Origin: Pseudalkalibacillus sp051842935
GTDB taxonomy: Bacteria > Bacillota > Bacilli > Bacillales > Fictibacillaceae
Reading direction: 5' to 3'
DNA: 64,000 nt
Assembly: GCF_051842935.1 (NCBI RefSeq)
Contig: NZ_JBPXRR010000001.1
Span: 496,001-560,000 of the forward strand
Positions within the stretch are counted from its first letter, which is position 1; the number at the start of each line of letters is the position of its first letter. Below are positions 56,591 through 64,000 of this stretch, one piece after another. The position numbers were made by a program, and so were the translations under genes. The notes under the pieces were generated by a model. It had not been told where the DNA came from. It was given only the letters and a program-made list of their open reading frames with translations, and made no database searches.

Positions 56591-57717
56591 AGAAAATACT
56601 GTTCCTGCCGTTGTTCCAAATGCCATCAGGTCATCATCAAGTGGCAGATGCGCTGATCGAATCCATTCGGAATTCCGAGGATGAAATCGAGTGTAAGAAA
56701 ATCGATTTCCTCAGCTATTGGAATGAGACGCTGGAAAAGACAATCGGAAAGATGTATTTGAAGTGGATCAACTCCCTCCCGAAAACGTATCATTGGGTGT
56801 ACAAGCACTTCATGTATGAAACTCGGAATCAACAGATCGCAATGCCACTCGATTATGTGCAGTTGCTCCGATTTGAAGCGAAAATGCTCGAATTGATTGA
56901 AGAGGAACAACCCGACTTGATCGTTTGTACGCATTGTTTTCCATCCAGTATTCTGAACCGGTTGAAAAAGGACCATCGCGTCGATGTTCCGACCGTTAAC
57001 GTGTATACGGACTTTTTCATCAACGGCATCTGGGGGAAGGAAGGCATCGATCTCCATCTTGTCAATGATGAGCTGATGAAACGAGATCTGATGATGAACC
57101 ATGGGGTTGCTGAAGATCAAATCGTGATTACAGGCATACCGACGAGTGAGGACATCGTTTCATATACAGTACGACGACCATCTGAGAAAAAGCACATACT
57201 GCTCGCTGGCGGCAGCAGTGGGGTCGGAAGCATACTCGAATATTTGAAACCCGTTCGCTCTGACTCCCGATATCGCTACACGGTCTTATGCGGTAAAAAT
57301 GAAAAGCTCTACAAGGAACTGAAATCATGGGGTGTCGCGCATATCGAGCCCAGACCGTATATCGAGAGTCGTGGCGAGATGAACCGTTTATATGAGCAAG
57401 CTGATGCGATTATTACGAAGCCTGGAGGCATCACGATCAGTGAAGCATTGAAGAAGAGGCTGTTGATTTTCGTTCATTCAGCACTCCCCGGTCAGGAACA
57501 ATACAACCTGAAGGGCTTAAGTGAAAAACAGCTGATCATACCGATTGAAGCGGACAATTTTGAAGAGAACATTGCGCACGTATTGGAAAATAGATGGCGC
57601 CGCAAGCAGATTTTCCAGCGCATGGACGACTATCTGGATTCGAAAGAAAGCTGTCCGAAGAACGAAATCGTCAAGCTGATTGAAACACCACCGATGCTCA
57701 GTGTTCAACCAGGTTAA
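56587..57717 (+). CDS. MurG/MGDG-synthase-like glycosyltransferase (GT28)
   Basis: 376 residues from the ATG that overlaps the DedA stop. The N-terminal acceptor domain has LPLFQMPSGHHQVADALIES, as in diacylglycerol glycosyltransferases (UgtP/MGDG synthase). TDFFINGIWGKEGIDLHLVN and the C-terminal donor site KPGGITISEALKKRLLIFVH with GQEQYNLKGLSEKQLII complete the pattern. Transfers a sugar from a nucleotide sugar to a lipid acceptor; donor and acceptor are unknown. Terminator at 57721-57780. Confidence 0.9.
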   Translation: MKKILFLPLFQMPSGHHQVADALIESIRNSEDEIECKKIDFLSYWNETLEKTIGKMYLKWINSLPKTYHWVYKHFMYETRNQQIAMPLDYVQLLRFEAKMLELIEEEQPDLIVCTHCFPSSILNRLKKDHRVDVPTVNVYTDFFINGIWGKEGIDLHLVNDELMKRDLMMNHGVAEDQIVITGIPTSEDIVSYTVRRPSEKKHILLAGGSSGVGSILEYLKPVRSDSRYRYTVLCGKNEKLYKELKSWGVAHIEPRPYIESRGEMNRLYEQADAIITKPGGITISEALKKRLLIFVHSALPGQEQYNLKGLSEKQLIIPIEADNFEENIAHVLENRWRRKQIFQRMDDYLDSKESCPKNEIVKLIETPPMLSVQPG

Positions 57718-57720
57718 GGT

Positions 57721-57777
57721 AAAAAGAGGCTGATTCAAAAGGAAGTGCAATGTCCTTTTAATCTCAGCCTCTTTTTG
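57721..57777 (+). terminator. Terminator of the deacetylase-DedA-glycosyltransferase operon
   Basis: Perfect 13-bp outer stem AAAAAGAGGCTGA / TCAGCCTCTTTTT with an inner stem AAAAGGA / TCCTTTT around AGTGCAATG, then GTTTT. Confidence 0.9.
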
Positions 57778-57778
57778 T

Positions 57779-57939
57779 TTTGGATTATAATTTCGAGATT
57801 TGGATTATAAATTCCGGATTTGGATTATAATTTCGGGATTTGGATTATAATTTCGGGATTTGGATTATAAATCCCGATTTTGGATTATAATTTGACGATT
57901 TGGGTTTATAATTTCGAAATCTGGAGTATAAGCCGAAAT
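57779..57939 (+). repeat. 20-bp TTTGGATTATAA tandem repeat array
   Basis: Eight units: six exact 20-mers starting TTTGGATTATAA (57779 to 57898), one 21-mer and one decayed 20-mer ending at 57939. The last eight bases vary (TTTCGAGA, ATTCCGGA, TTTCGGGA twice, ATCCCGAT, TTTGACGA). The array sits between a terminator and the 3' end of the galU-like gene. Confidence 0.9.
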
Positions 57940-57987
57940 GCACGAATGACCCTTTCAACCCACGTCCACTCTTCAATAATGATAGAA

Positions 57988-58007
57988 GCCGCCGACAAAG
58001 GCGGCTT
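57988..58007 (-). terminator. Hairpin at the end of the galU-like gene
   Basis: AAGCCGCC pairs with GGCGGCTT around GACAAA, overlapping the stop codon; no strong U tract on the minus strand. Confidence 0.45.
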
Positions 58008-58821
58008 ACTTTTTTCCCTTAGGATGAGTAAATTTCTTCACCAGTTCCGTATATTCATCATCGCTTCCGATATCAAATCGGTCCCCATCAATCAATTCCC
58101 CGTAACAATCATGCCCACCAAGCATTTTTGATATCGCTTCAGTCAACTGTATTTCATTGGATTGATCTGGTGTCACCTGTTCTAAAAAAGAAAAAATAGC
58201 AGGATCAAAAAGGTATCTGCCGATGACAGCCAGGTTGGATGGAGGATTGCTTTGAGGCTTCTCAACGATCCCGTTGAGCTTGTAAACGTTCGAGGACACA
58301 GGGGTTCCATCGATAACGCCGTACTTCTTGACGAGCTCCGGACTGACTTGATTCAGTCCGATGACACTTGCGTTTGTGGAGTTATATGTTTCCACAAGTT
58401 GAGAAAGAGCGGGAGTTTTGGCGTTGATGATGATGTCGTCCGGGAGCAACACAGCAAAAGGTTCATTGCCGACGAACCGCTTTCCGAGTAAGATCGCATC
58501 TCCCAATCCCCTCGAATAAGGCTGGCGGACATATTGGATATGAACGTCAGGCATCTCTGTATATTTCAATAGATGCAGTTTATTGTTCTTTTCTAAAAAC
58601 GCTTCCAATTCAAGAGAAGCGTCGAAATAATCGACGATGATGTTTTTCCATTTGGAAACGACGATCAATATTTCTTCGATTCCTGATTGGATCGCTTCTT
58701 CTACAATATAATGAATGGCTGGTTTGCCACCGATCGGGAACATTTCTTTCGGGATGACCTTTGTAACCGGAAGACTCCGGGTACCATAACCAGCTGCTGG
58801 GATGATCGCTTTTTTAATCAA
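58006..58821 (-). CDS. galU: UTP-glucose-1-phosphate uridylyltransferase (GalU/YngB-like)
   Basis: 271 residues from a TTG start after GGAGG. IPAAGYGTRSLPVTKVIPKE (nucleotide-binding loop; usual GLGTRFLP has GYGTRSLP here), KPAIHYIVEEAIQSGI, FAVLLPDDIIIN, GIVEKPQSNPPSNLAVIGRY and GSDDEYTE cover the family motifs. Makes UDP-glucose from UTP and glucose-1-phosphate. Transcribed away from the neighbouring UDP-glucose dehydrogenase gene, which uses its product. Confidence 0.92.
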   Translation of the reverse strand: MIKKAIIPAAGYGTRSLPVTKVIPKEMFPIGGKPAIHYIVEEAIQSGIEEILIVVSKWKNIIVDYFDASLELEAFLEKNNKLHLLKYTEMPDVHIQYVRQPYSRGLGDAILLGKRFVGNEPFAVLLPDDIIINAKTPALSQLVETYNSTNASVIGLNQVSPELVKKYGVIDGTPVSSNVYKLNGIVEKPQSNPPSNLAVIGRYLFDPAIFSFLEQVTPDQSNEIQLTEAISKMLGGHDCYGELIDGDRFDIGSDDEYTELVKKFTHPKGKK

Positions 58822-58872
58822 TATTCCTCCCCCTAAATATCATACTTTTATTATTTATTCCTATGTAAACAA

Positions 58873-58946
58873 GTACGTGCTTAAAGGGAGACAAAATGTC
58901 CGATTGCCTATTTTTCAATTGTCCATGTTTGTACCGATGCACGTAC
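58873..58946. promoter_or_regulatory. Inverted GTACGTGC / GCACGTAC pair upstream of the UDP-glucose dehydrogenase gene
   Basis: GTACGTGC (58873-58880) and GCACGTAC (58939-58946) are perfect 8-base inverse copies 58 bp apart, in the spacer between divergent galU-like and ugd genes. A possible operator pair for a dimeric regulator; otherwise unexplained. Confidence 0.4.
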
Positions 58947-58995
58947 GCTGAAATGGTTAATACGATATAAGAGCCGTTAGCAAAGGATGATCTGA

Positions 58996-60279
58996 ATGAA
59001 CGTATGTATAATTGGCTCTGGTTATGTCGGCCTCACCACTGGTGCAGTTCTTGCACAACTTGGTCATCACGTCACCTGTGTAGACCTAGATCAGAATAAA
59101 GTCAAAACATTGAACGATGGAAAGGTTCCGATTTATGAACCGGGACTGGAAGAACTGATACAAGAAAATGCGAAAAAAGGGACGTTGTCATTCACCACGG
59201 AAGTCCAGAAAGCCATTCAACAGAACGAAATCATCATGATTGCCGTCGGGACACCATTACGACCGGATCAAACGACTGATTTGTCTTATGTGGAAAGTGT
59301 TATTGAGGATCTTGCCAACAGCATTAATTCTTATAAAATCATCATCACCAAAAGCACCGTTCCTGTGGGCACGAATGAATGGATGAACAGGACACTCATT
59401 CAAAAAGGCGTCCGACCTGATCTGTTCGATCTCGTTTCGAATCCAGAATTCCTGAAAGAGGGGACAGCCATTAAAGATATGCTGAACCCCGATAAAATCG
59501 TCGTTGGGACGACGAATGAGAAGATGGTCGATACCGTCAAACAATTGTATAAGGGGCTTGATACGTTATATATCGTGACGAATCTGAATGGAGCGGAATT
59601 GATCAAATATGCTTCCAATGCGTTTTTGGCCACTAAAATTTCCTTCATAAATGAGTTGGCACGAATTAGTGACGCATTCGATGTGGACATCAAAACCATC
59701 TCCAAAGCTTTGGGCACAGACCCTCGAATCGGCCCACATTTTTTAAATGCCGGTATCGGGTATGGAGGTTCATGCTTTCCGAAGGACCTGACGACATTGA
59801 CATTCTCAGCCATCAGCAAACAAGTCGTACCCTATCTACTTCATGCTGTGCAAAAAGTGAATGATACGCAGGTCGATTATTACCTTGAAAAATTACAGGA
59901 TTCCATACCGGATCTCTCAACCGCCAGAATTGCTTTATGGGGGCTCGCGTTCAAACCAGGGACGGATGATACACGGCACTCACCGGCAATCCGCTTACTG
60001 GAGCGTCTTTCCGAGCACAAATGTGAAGTGCAAGGATATGATCCTGTTGCCGTCCTGAACCATCCTTCCTTCCGACAACTGGATGATCTATATGAATCCG
60101 TCAAAAATTGCGATGCACTCATCCTTGTAACCGAATGGGAAGAGTTTCACCAAAATGTCGACTGGAACAAAGTGAAGCAGAATATGAAAGGCAGTGTGAT
60201 TTTGGACGGACGAAATGTCCTTGATCCGGAAGTTGCGCACCAATACGGGTTTCAATACTTGGGAGTGGGCAGGCATTGA
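58996..60279 (+). CDS. ugd: UDP-glucose 6-dehydrogenase
   Basis: 427 residues. NAD-binding CIIGSGYVGLTTGAVLAQLG at the N-terminus, VSNPEFLKEGTAIKDMLNPD in the middle, and the catalytic Cys in GYGGSCFPKDLTTLTF. ALWGLAFKPGTDDTRHSPAI begins the UDP-binding third domain. Oxidises UDP-glucose to UDP-glucuronate with two NAD. The 3' end overlaps the epimerase gene by 4 nt. B. subtilis TuaD and YtcA are similar, with roles in teichuronic acid or other uronate-containing polymers. Confidence 0.95.
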   Translation: MNVCIIGSGYVGLTTGAVLAQLGHHVTCVDLDQNKVKTLNDGKVPIYEPGLEELIQENAKKGTLSFTTEVQKAIQQNEIIMIAVGTPLRPDQTTDLSYVESVIEDLANSINSYKIIITKSTVPVGTNEWMNRTLIQKGVRPDLFDLVSNPEFLKEGTAIKDMLNPDKIVVGTTNEKMVDTVKQLYKGLDTLYIVTNLNGAELIKYASNAFLATKISFINELARISDAFDVDIKTISKALGTDPRIGPHFLNAGIGYGGSCFPKDLTTLTFSAISKQVVPYLLHAVQKVNDTQVDYYLEKLQDSIPDLSTARIALWGLAFKPGTDDTRHSPAIRLLERLSEHKCEVQGYDPVAVLNHPSFRQLDDLYESVKNCDALILVTEWEEFHQNVDWNKVKQNMKGSVILDGRNVLDPEVAHQYGFQYLGVGRH

Positions 60280-61232
60280 AGATTCTCATCACCGGGGCTG
60301 CCGGATTTGTTGGCTCTCATCTAAGTGAATATTTGCTTCGAGATCCTAATCACTACATTGTCGGTATTGATAAATTGACAAACAATTACGAGCCTGAGAT
60401 CAAGAATCGAAACTTGAGCTATCTCGTCAATCATCCTCGCTTTCAATGTTTACCCGTCGATCTGGCGACGGACGAATTGAAACCGATTTTACAAGAAATC
60501 GATGTTGTGTATCATCTTGCAGGGATGCCGGGTGTCCGGTCGAGCTGGGGGAACGAGTTCACAGAATATGTACAGAACAATATCCTGGCGACGCAACGCT
60601 TACTAGAAGCCAGTAAAGGTTTACCGATCAAAAAATTCATCTATATCTCTACCTCGTCTGTGTATGGTGAAAAGCATGGGAAAGTGTCTGAGGATTTGAA
60701 GCCCGATCCACTCTCACCGTATGGCATTACGAAGCTGACAGGGGAGTACTTGTGTCATGCGTACCACAAAAGCTGGCAGATTCCGATTGCAATTTTACGG
60801 TATTTCACGGTGTACGGGCCGAGACAACGGCCAGACATGGCTTTCCATATATTCATCAAACAGATGCTGGAAAACCAACCGATAACGATCAACGGGGATG
60901 GGAAGCAGAGCAGGGACTTTACCTACATTGAGGATTGTGTAAAAGGAACAGCAGCTGTGCTCGATTGTGATGCTTGCATCGGAAAGACGATGAATATCGG
61001 TGGAAAAGAGAATGCAACGATCTTGGAGGTCATCTCGATCATGGAGGAACTCGTCGGCAAAAAAGCGACCTTACAATTTGGCCCAGATGCCAAAGGGGAA
61101 CCGAAACATACGTGGGCAGACATTTCCACTGCACAGCAATTACTCGGCTACAATCCTTCAACAAGTTTGAAGGAAGGGTTGAAGCATGAGCTTGATGACT
61201 TGTTGAAACTGTATAACCTGAAGTTGCCTTAA
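60276..61232 (+). CDS. NAD-dependent nucleotide-sugar epimerase (UDP-glucuronate epimerase-like)
   Basis: 318 residues from a TTG that overlaps the ugd stop. Short-chain dehydrogenase features: ILITGAAGFVGSHLSEYLLR (NAD loop), STSSVYGEKHGKVSED, and SPYGITKLTGEYLCHAYHKS (Tyr-x3-Lys), then YFTVYGPRQRPDMAFHIFIK. The PRQRPDMAF block is frequent in UDP-glucuronate 4-epimerases and UDP-glucose epimerases of Bacillus (YtcB-like). Following ugd directly, UDP-glucuronate to UDP-galacturonate is the best guess, but the substrate is not proven. Confidence 0.88.
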   Translation: MKILITGAAGFVGSHLSEYLLRDPNHYIVGIDKLTNNYEPEIKNRNLSYLVNHPRFQCLPVDLATDELKPILQEIDVVYHLAGMPGVRSSWGNEFTEYVQNNILATQRLLEASKGLPIKKFIYISTSSVYGEKHGKVSEDLKPDPLSPYGITKLTGEYLCHAYHKSWQIPIAILRYFTVYGPRQRPDMAFHIFIKQMLENQPITINGDGKQSRDFTYIEDCVKGTAAVLDCDACIGKTMNIGGKENATILEVISIMEELVGKKATLQFGPDAKGEPKHTWADISTAQQLLGYNPSTSLKEGLKHELDDLLKLYNLKLP

Positions 61233-61245
61233 ATGGTGACAATGT

Positions 61246-61284
61246 AAAAAGGGGCTCTCACGACACGTACGTCAGCCCCTTCAT
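61246..61284. terminator. Bidirectional terminator
   Basis: AAGGGGCT pairs with AGCCCCTT, extended by inner GAC / GTC pairs, with A and T tracts on each side. Ends the ugd-epimerase operon and, on the minus strand, the small acidic gene (TTTTTACA). Confidence 0.85.
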
Positions 61285-61303
61285 CCTTTATTTGATGGAC
61301 GAA

Positions 61304-61504
61304 TTATTCGTCACCAAAACCTTCTTCATCGTCAAAATCATCATCCAGTTCCTCATCATCTTCATCGTCCAGCTCGATGACGTCATGGAACAATTCGATA
61401 TCGTCTCCACTATGATGCTTGAATTTAATGCTGATCTTAGAACCGGGATGTCCCGATAAACACTCGGCTAATTCTTGTAACAACCGGTTTTTGTGTTTTG
61501 ACAC
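61304..61504 (-). CDS. Small acidic protein in a coat gene cluster (66 aa, GTG start)
   Basis: GGAGGGG lies 7 nt before GTG. MSKHKNRLLQELAECLSGHP, then SKISIKFKHHSGDDIELF, then an almost continuous run of Asp and Glu to the end. The middle part resembles the corresponding part of the next gene (61542-61757): CLS, a Ser/Lys-rich I-x-I-K strand and a G-D-(D/E)-I/V-E turn. Probably a pair of diverged duplicates. Context near CotS-like genes makes a coat role plausible, but unproven. Confidence 0.65.
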   Translation of the reverse strand: MSKHKNRLLQELAECLSGHPGSKISIKFKHHSGDDIELFHDVIELDDEDDEELDDDFDDEEGFGDE

Positions 61505-61541
61505 TTTATACCCCTCCTTCTATTCGGGTGATCTGAATTCC

Positions 61542-61757
61542 TTAGCGTAGGGAAGGGGCAGAGTTGATCCTCTTCACTAACACTTCATTCGAAACCCAAG
61601 GCTTTGAAGGTTTTCCTTTCGGTAAAGAATCCCCTTGCAATTCGATCTCCACTTCGTCTCCATTCGGCATCTTGATCTTGACTTCAATTTCTGAGAAAGT
61701 TTTCTTGCTCAAACAGTTTGTAATAAGAGCCAAAACTTCATCATTATTACGAAACAA
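61542..61757 (-). CDS. Small protein, paralogous to the neighbouring acidic protein (71 aa, TTG start)
   Basis: TTG start 8 nt after GGAGG. MFRNNDEVLALITNCLSKKT, then FSEIEVKIKMPNGDEVEIEL and a basic C-terminus ending NSAPSLR. The LxxxCLS...IxIKxxxxxGDxVE order is shared with 61304-61504. No known family. It lies 37 nt upstream of that gene and 120 nt downstream of the Glu-rich gene. Confidence 0.62.
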   Translation of the reverse strand: MFRNNDEVLALITNCLSKKTFSEIEVKIKMPNGDEVEIELQGDSLPKGKPSKPWVSNEVLVKRINSAPSLR

Positions 61758-61877
61758 GACATACTCCTCCTTTTTATTGAGTTAATCTTACTACCATTAA
61801 GATATGGGGTTTCCTATCATTTGTTTGGGTACGTGCTGAACGAGGGGGAAGAATTTCAAATCGAGATATACTGAAGC

Positions 61878-62345
61878 TTACCCTCTTGCGAAGATGCTGC
61901 TTTGTTTCACATTCTTTTTGTTGTTGAGAGATGGGGTCGTCGACAACTTCTTGACCTTCAATTTGTAATTGAGGACCACTTCCGGAATTTTGTGTGGTGC
62001 CACAAGTTCTTTTTCCTCTTCTTCAATCTCTTCCGTTTCTTCCACTTCTGTTTCTTCGAGTTGTGGTACTTCTTCCAAGACAGGTTCATGAATAGGTTCT
62101 TTGTGCGTTTCTTCTTGTTCGATGGTATACGTTTCTTCTAAATCGATCTCTCCGACAGGTGGGAGTACATTCAATTGCTTGGATTCTTTTCGGATGTTAT
62201 AGAGGTTGGAGAAGTTGGTCATTGAAGCATCCGGTTCTTCGTCCATCACTCTTTGATATTCGGATTCACTCCAACCCATTGCACCAGGTGGGGAGAACAC
62301 GAATTCCTCGAGATCGACGACTGGAATATCAATGTGTTTACTCAT
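61878..62345 (-). CDS. Glu-rich protein of the coat cluster, unknown function
   Basis: 155 residues starting MSKHIDIPVVDLEEFVFSPP. The N-terminus ends with ESEYQRVMDEEPDASMTN; the centre is Glu/Thr/Val-rich (LEETEVEETEEIEEEEKELV), and the C-terminus is basic (KLKVKKLSTTPSLNNKKNVK). The start overlaps the CotS-like gene stop by 8 nt, indicating translational coupling. Composition resembles some coat proteins of CotO or CotX type, but the sequence itself is not recognised. Confidence 0.68.
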   Translation of the reverse strand: MSKHIDIPVVDLEEFVFSPPGAMGWSESEYQRVMDEEPDASMTNFSNLYNIRKESKQLNVLPPVGEIDLEETYTIEQEETHKEPIHEPVLEEVPQLEETEVEETEEIEEEEKELVAPHKIPEVVLNYKLKVKKLSTTPSLNNKKNVKQSSIFARG

Positions 62346-63534
62346 TGTCCTTCGCTCCTTCTAATTTGATGCGTTCGACCATGTCATCGAACTGGTGGAT
62401 GAAATCCATTTTTGTCGTTTCGACCGCGATCGTATTTTTCAGCGCTGCTAAATATTTTTCATCGGACCAGGCTTTCTTTTGGCTTAAATAATATTTGTGG
62501 ATGATCGCGCAGAAGAGGTGCGGGAATTTCAGATCGGTCCAGAGGACTTTGTAATTCCCTTTTGTGAGTGGGTTTTTGCGGTCGTAAGCTCTCAACATTT
62601 CGCAACATAGCTGGCTGTCCCATACGTGTTGCTTCTTCATGACCTTAGTCAGGAACAATCTCAAATCTCGAGAAGGGAGATCGTGGTTGACGGAATGAAG
62701 TTCACTCATGAAAATTTCATCGTCTTTCAAGATCAATCGAGCCAAAGTGAAGTCCTGTTGACAGAACATCTTCGATTCAATGACATCTTTCGTCCAGCTT
62801 TCGAATTCCGCATGGTCGAGTTCTTCTAAAGATTGTCTGCCTAGTTCCAGCATTTGATCGACATGTTGAAGGAACAGTTCAGAAAATGGATCGGTCTGAT
62901 AGTTCTGGGCGAGCTTTTTGAATCCTTCCAATTCTTGAAGCTTCCAGCGATAAAGCTTTTCCCATTTTCCGACTCGACGTCGTTTCTTCGTTCCTTCAAT
63001 CGGATGGAATCCTTTCGATTTGATGTGGAAGTCTGCCATGAATTCCATGATTTTTTTCAAATGGTTCCGACTGTAATACAGCACTTCTTTACCTTCATGG
63101 TGTTCATAAAGGATGAATGCATGGTCATCCGCGGCTACACAGAGGCCCCCGCCTTTGGTTTTGATGATTTTTGCGATTGGAACGCCGTTCTCCTGAAGGT
63201 GCTCGTGTGCGTTGCTGATGAAAAGCATTCTTCCGGGTGGCATGATGGCTTGTTTCAGCACCATTTTTCCTTGATCGGTATCCACGATCCATTTCGTACG
63301 TCCGCTTTTGCTGGATTTGAGTTTGATTCCATTCACCTTGATCGGGTAATATCTTAATACGCGCTCGGCATATTGATTGACGTCTTTTAACTGAGAAGAC
63401 ATTTCCTCTTCTTCATCGGGCAGTTCTTCGAGAAGATTCTGGCCATCATCTTCTTCAAGTTCTTCTATCGCTTTTTCAAGTTGTTCTTCATCGATTTCCT
63501 CGATGAAATCGTGTCGGAGTTGTTCATTCTCCAT
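62338..63534 (-). CDS. CotS-family spore coat protein (aminoglycoside-phosphotransferase-like fold)
   Basis: 398 residues with AAGGA 10 nt before ATG. An acidic N-terminus (to about 45) precedes the CotS-type domain: VLRYYPIKVNGIKLKSSKSG, TKWIVDTDQGKMVLKQ, FILYEHHEGKEVLYYS, then MEFMADFHIKSKGF and FCQQDFTLARLILKDDEIFM. The Brenner-like H-x-D-x4-N of active kinases is replaced by QQDFTLAR. CotS/CotI/YtaA relatives coat spores. It lies in a transcript with the CotSA-like glycosyltransferase upstream, as in B. subtilis. Confidence 0.87.
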   Translation of the reverse strand: MENEQLRHDFIEEIDEEQLEKAIEELEEDDGQNLLEELPDEEEEMSSQLKDVNQYAERVLRYYPIKVNGIKLKSSKSGRTKWIVDTDQGKMVLKQAIMPPGRMLFISNAHEHLQENGVPIAKIIKTKGGGLCVAADDHAFILYEHHEGKEVLYYSRNHLKKIMEFMADFHIKSKGFHPIEGTKKRRRVGKWEKLYRWKLQELEGFKKLAQNYQTDPFSELFLQHVDQMLELGRQSLEELDHAEFESWTKDVIESKMFCQQDFTLARLILKDDEIFMSELHSVNHDLPSRDLRLFLTKVMKKQHVWDSQLCCEMLRAYDRKNPLTKGNYKVLWTDLKFPHLFCAIIHKYYLSQKKAWSDEKYLAALKNTIAVETTKMDFIHQFDDMVERIKLEGAKDNE

Positions 63535-63579
63535 TCAAGTCCCATCCTTTCGTTTTTATCGTAGTCGTGTTTTTTAAGG

Positions 63580-64000
63580 TTAAGCGTTTCCATATACTTG
63601 TTGAAGCTGTCGTGCCACTCGTTCGAATCCGAAAGATTCTTCAGCGATGGAACGACCTTTTTTACCGATCTTTTCACATAGAGATCGACTATCCAGCAAC
63701 TTATTGATGTGCTTCGAATACTCGAACGGATCATCGAAATTGTCGATGGCATAACCGTTGCCACCCGTCTGGATGACCTCTTTATTCCCGCCCCGGTTGG
63801 TCGTGATGATCGGGAGACCAGCAGCCATAGCTTCATAGTGTACGCGTGCCAGCGGCTCACGCCATTGCGAACAGCATACGAAAACATCGGCCATGGAATA
63901 GTAGTTCGGGATATCGGAAGGTTCAACGAATTTGATGAATTTCACGTTATCCATGTGCAACGTTCCAAGTCGATATAGATACTTGACATAGTTGTTGACG
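63580..64000 (-). CDS. cotSA: CotSA-like GT4 glycosyltransferase (partial)
   Basis: The frame is open to the right edge; only the C-terminal part (about 139 residues) is in view. The donor-binding segment SQWREPLARVHYEAMAAGLP, then ITTNRGGNKEVIQTGGNGYA, matches the GT4 signature E-x7-E and the spore coat glycosyltransferase CotSA of B. subtilis. The CotS-like gene starts 45 nt downstream, the cotSA-cotS order known from Bacillus. Start lies outside the window. Confidence 0.84.
   Translation of the reverse strand, partial: VNNYVKYLYRLGTLHMDNVKFIKFVEPSDIPNYYSMADVFVCCSQWREPLARVHYEAMAAGLPIITTNRGGNKEVIQTGGNGYAIDNFDDPFEYSKHINKLLDSRSLCEKIGKKGRSIAEESFGFERVARQLQQVYGNA

Noticed and set aside
57779..57939. 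CRISPR array interpretation of the 20-bp tandem units
   Set aside because: Units abut with no spacers of constant unique sequence, no leader and no cas genes.
1..64000. tRNA, rRNA or other stable RNA genes
   Set aside because: No CCA-ending cloverleaf or rRNA-like conserved core was seen in any gene-free stretch.

Overview
The window is a gene-dense, low-to-mid GC stretch (about 43% by eye) from an endospore-forming Firmicute, best placed in Bacillaceae sensu lato. Evidence: strong GGAGG-type ribosome binding sites, frequent TTG and GTG starts, many U-tailed hairpin terminators, a YhcN/YlaJ-type spore lipoprotein, a CotH kinase, a CotS-family coat kinase beside a CotSA-like glycosyltransferase, an SCO/CtaG cytochrome oxidase assembly pair and a PaiB-type regulator. 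I cannot name the species. No rRNA, tRNA, CRISPR array, phage or insertion-sequence transposase is visible.

Layout. 1-5.2 kb: tail of a membrane protein, a P1-family (DmpA-like) peptidase, a YhcN-type lipoprotein, several small secreted or membrane proteins, and a zinc-ribbon/metallo-beta-lactamase-fold protein. 5.2-9.8 kb: a phosphodiesterase of the alkaline phosphatase superfamily, then a His/Met/Tyr-rich protein followed by YtkA-like lipoprotein, SCO and CtaG, which together look like a copper and cytochrome c oxidase assembly block. 9.8-17 kb: acetyltransferase, DUF1206 protein, DJ-1-like protein, small membrane proteins, a protein built on heptad repeats, a peroxiredoxin and a DUF4397 protein. 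17.1-17.8 kb is the main non-coding stretch and carries short inverted repeats. 17.8-22.2 kb: VOC protein, class D beta-lactamase, DUF2332, DedA and glutaminase. 22.4-36.7 kb: a long run of plus-strand genes for small-molecule and stress housekeeping (GNATs, NUDIX, methyltransferase, M29 aminopeptidase, GDSL hydrolase, nucleosidase, VOC, DJ-1) mixed with unknown membrane proteins. 36.8-46 kb: EamA exporter, BCCT osmolyte transporter, M14 carboxypeptidase, two GNATs, PaiB-like regulator and a large secreted subtilase. 46-53.9 kb: ASCH, ester cyclase and polyamine acetyltransferase-like genes, a PadR-DUF4188 operon with its own operators, a pirin-DoxX operon under MhqR-like boxes, and two alpha/beta hydrolases. 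53.9-64 kb is envelope and spore coat: CotH; a polysaccharide deacetylase-DedA-glycosyltransferase operon; GalU, UDP-glucose dehydrogenase and a nucleotide-sugar epimerase; and a minus-strand coat cluster (CotSA-like, CotS-like, a Glu-rich protein, two small paralogous proteins).

Repeats are the most distinctive non-coding content: nested palindromes with GTGCCAGGTACC / GGTACCTGGCAC arms at four intergenic loci, a 20-bp unit starting TTTGGATTATAA tandemly repeated at two loci, and AACGGACAT-type inverted repeats in the 17.1-17.8 kb gap. The best candidates for undescribed biology are the deacetylase-DedA-glycosyltransferase operon, the HM-rich protein beside copper-handling genes, the GTGCCAGGTACC element family with its compensating stem changes, and the 20-bp repeat arrays. 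No single dramatic new system is evident.
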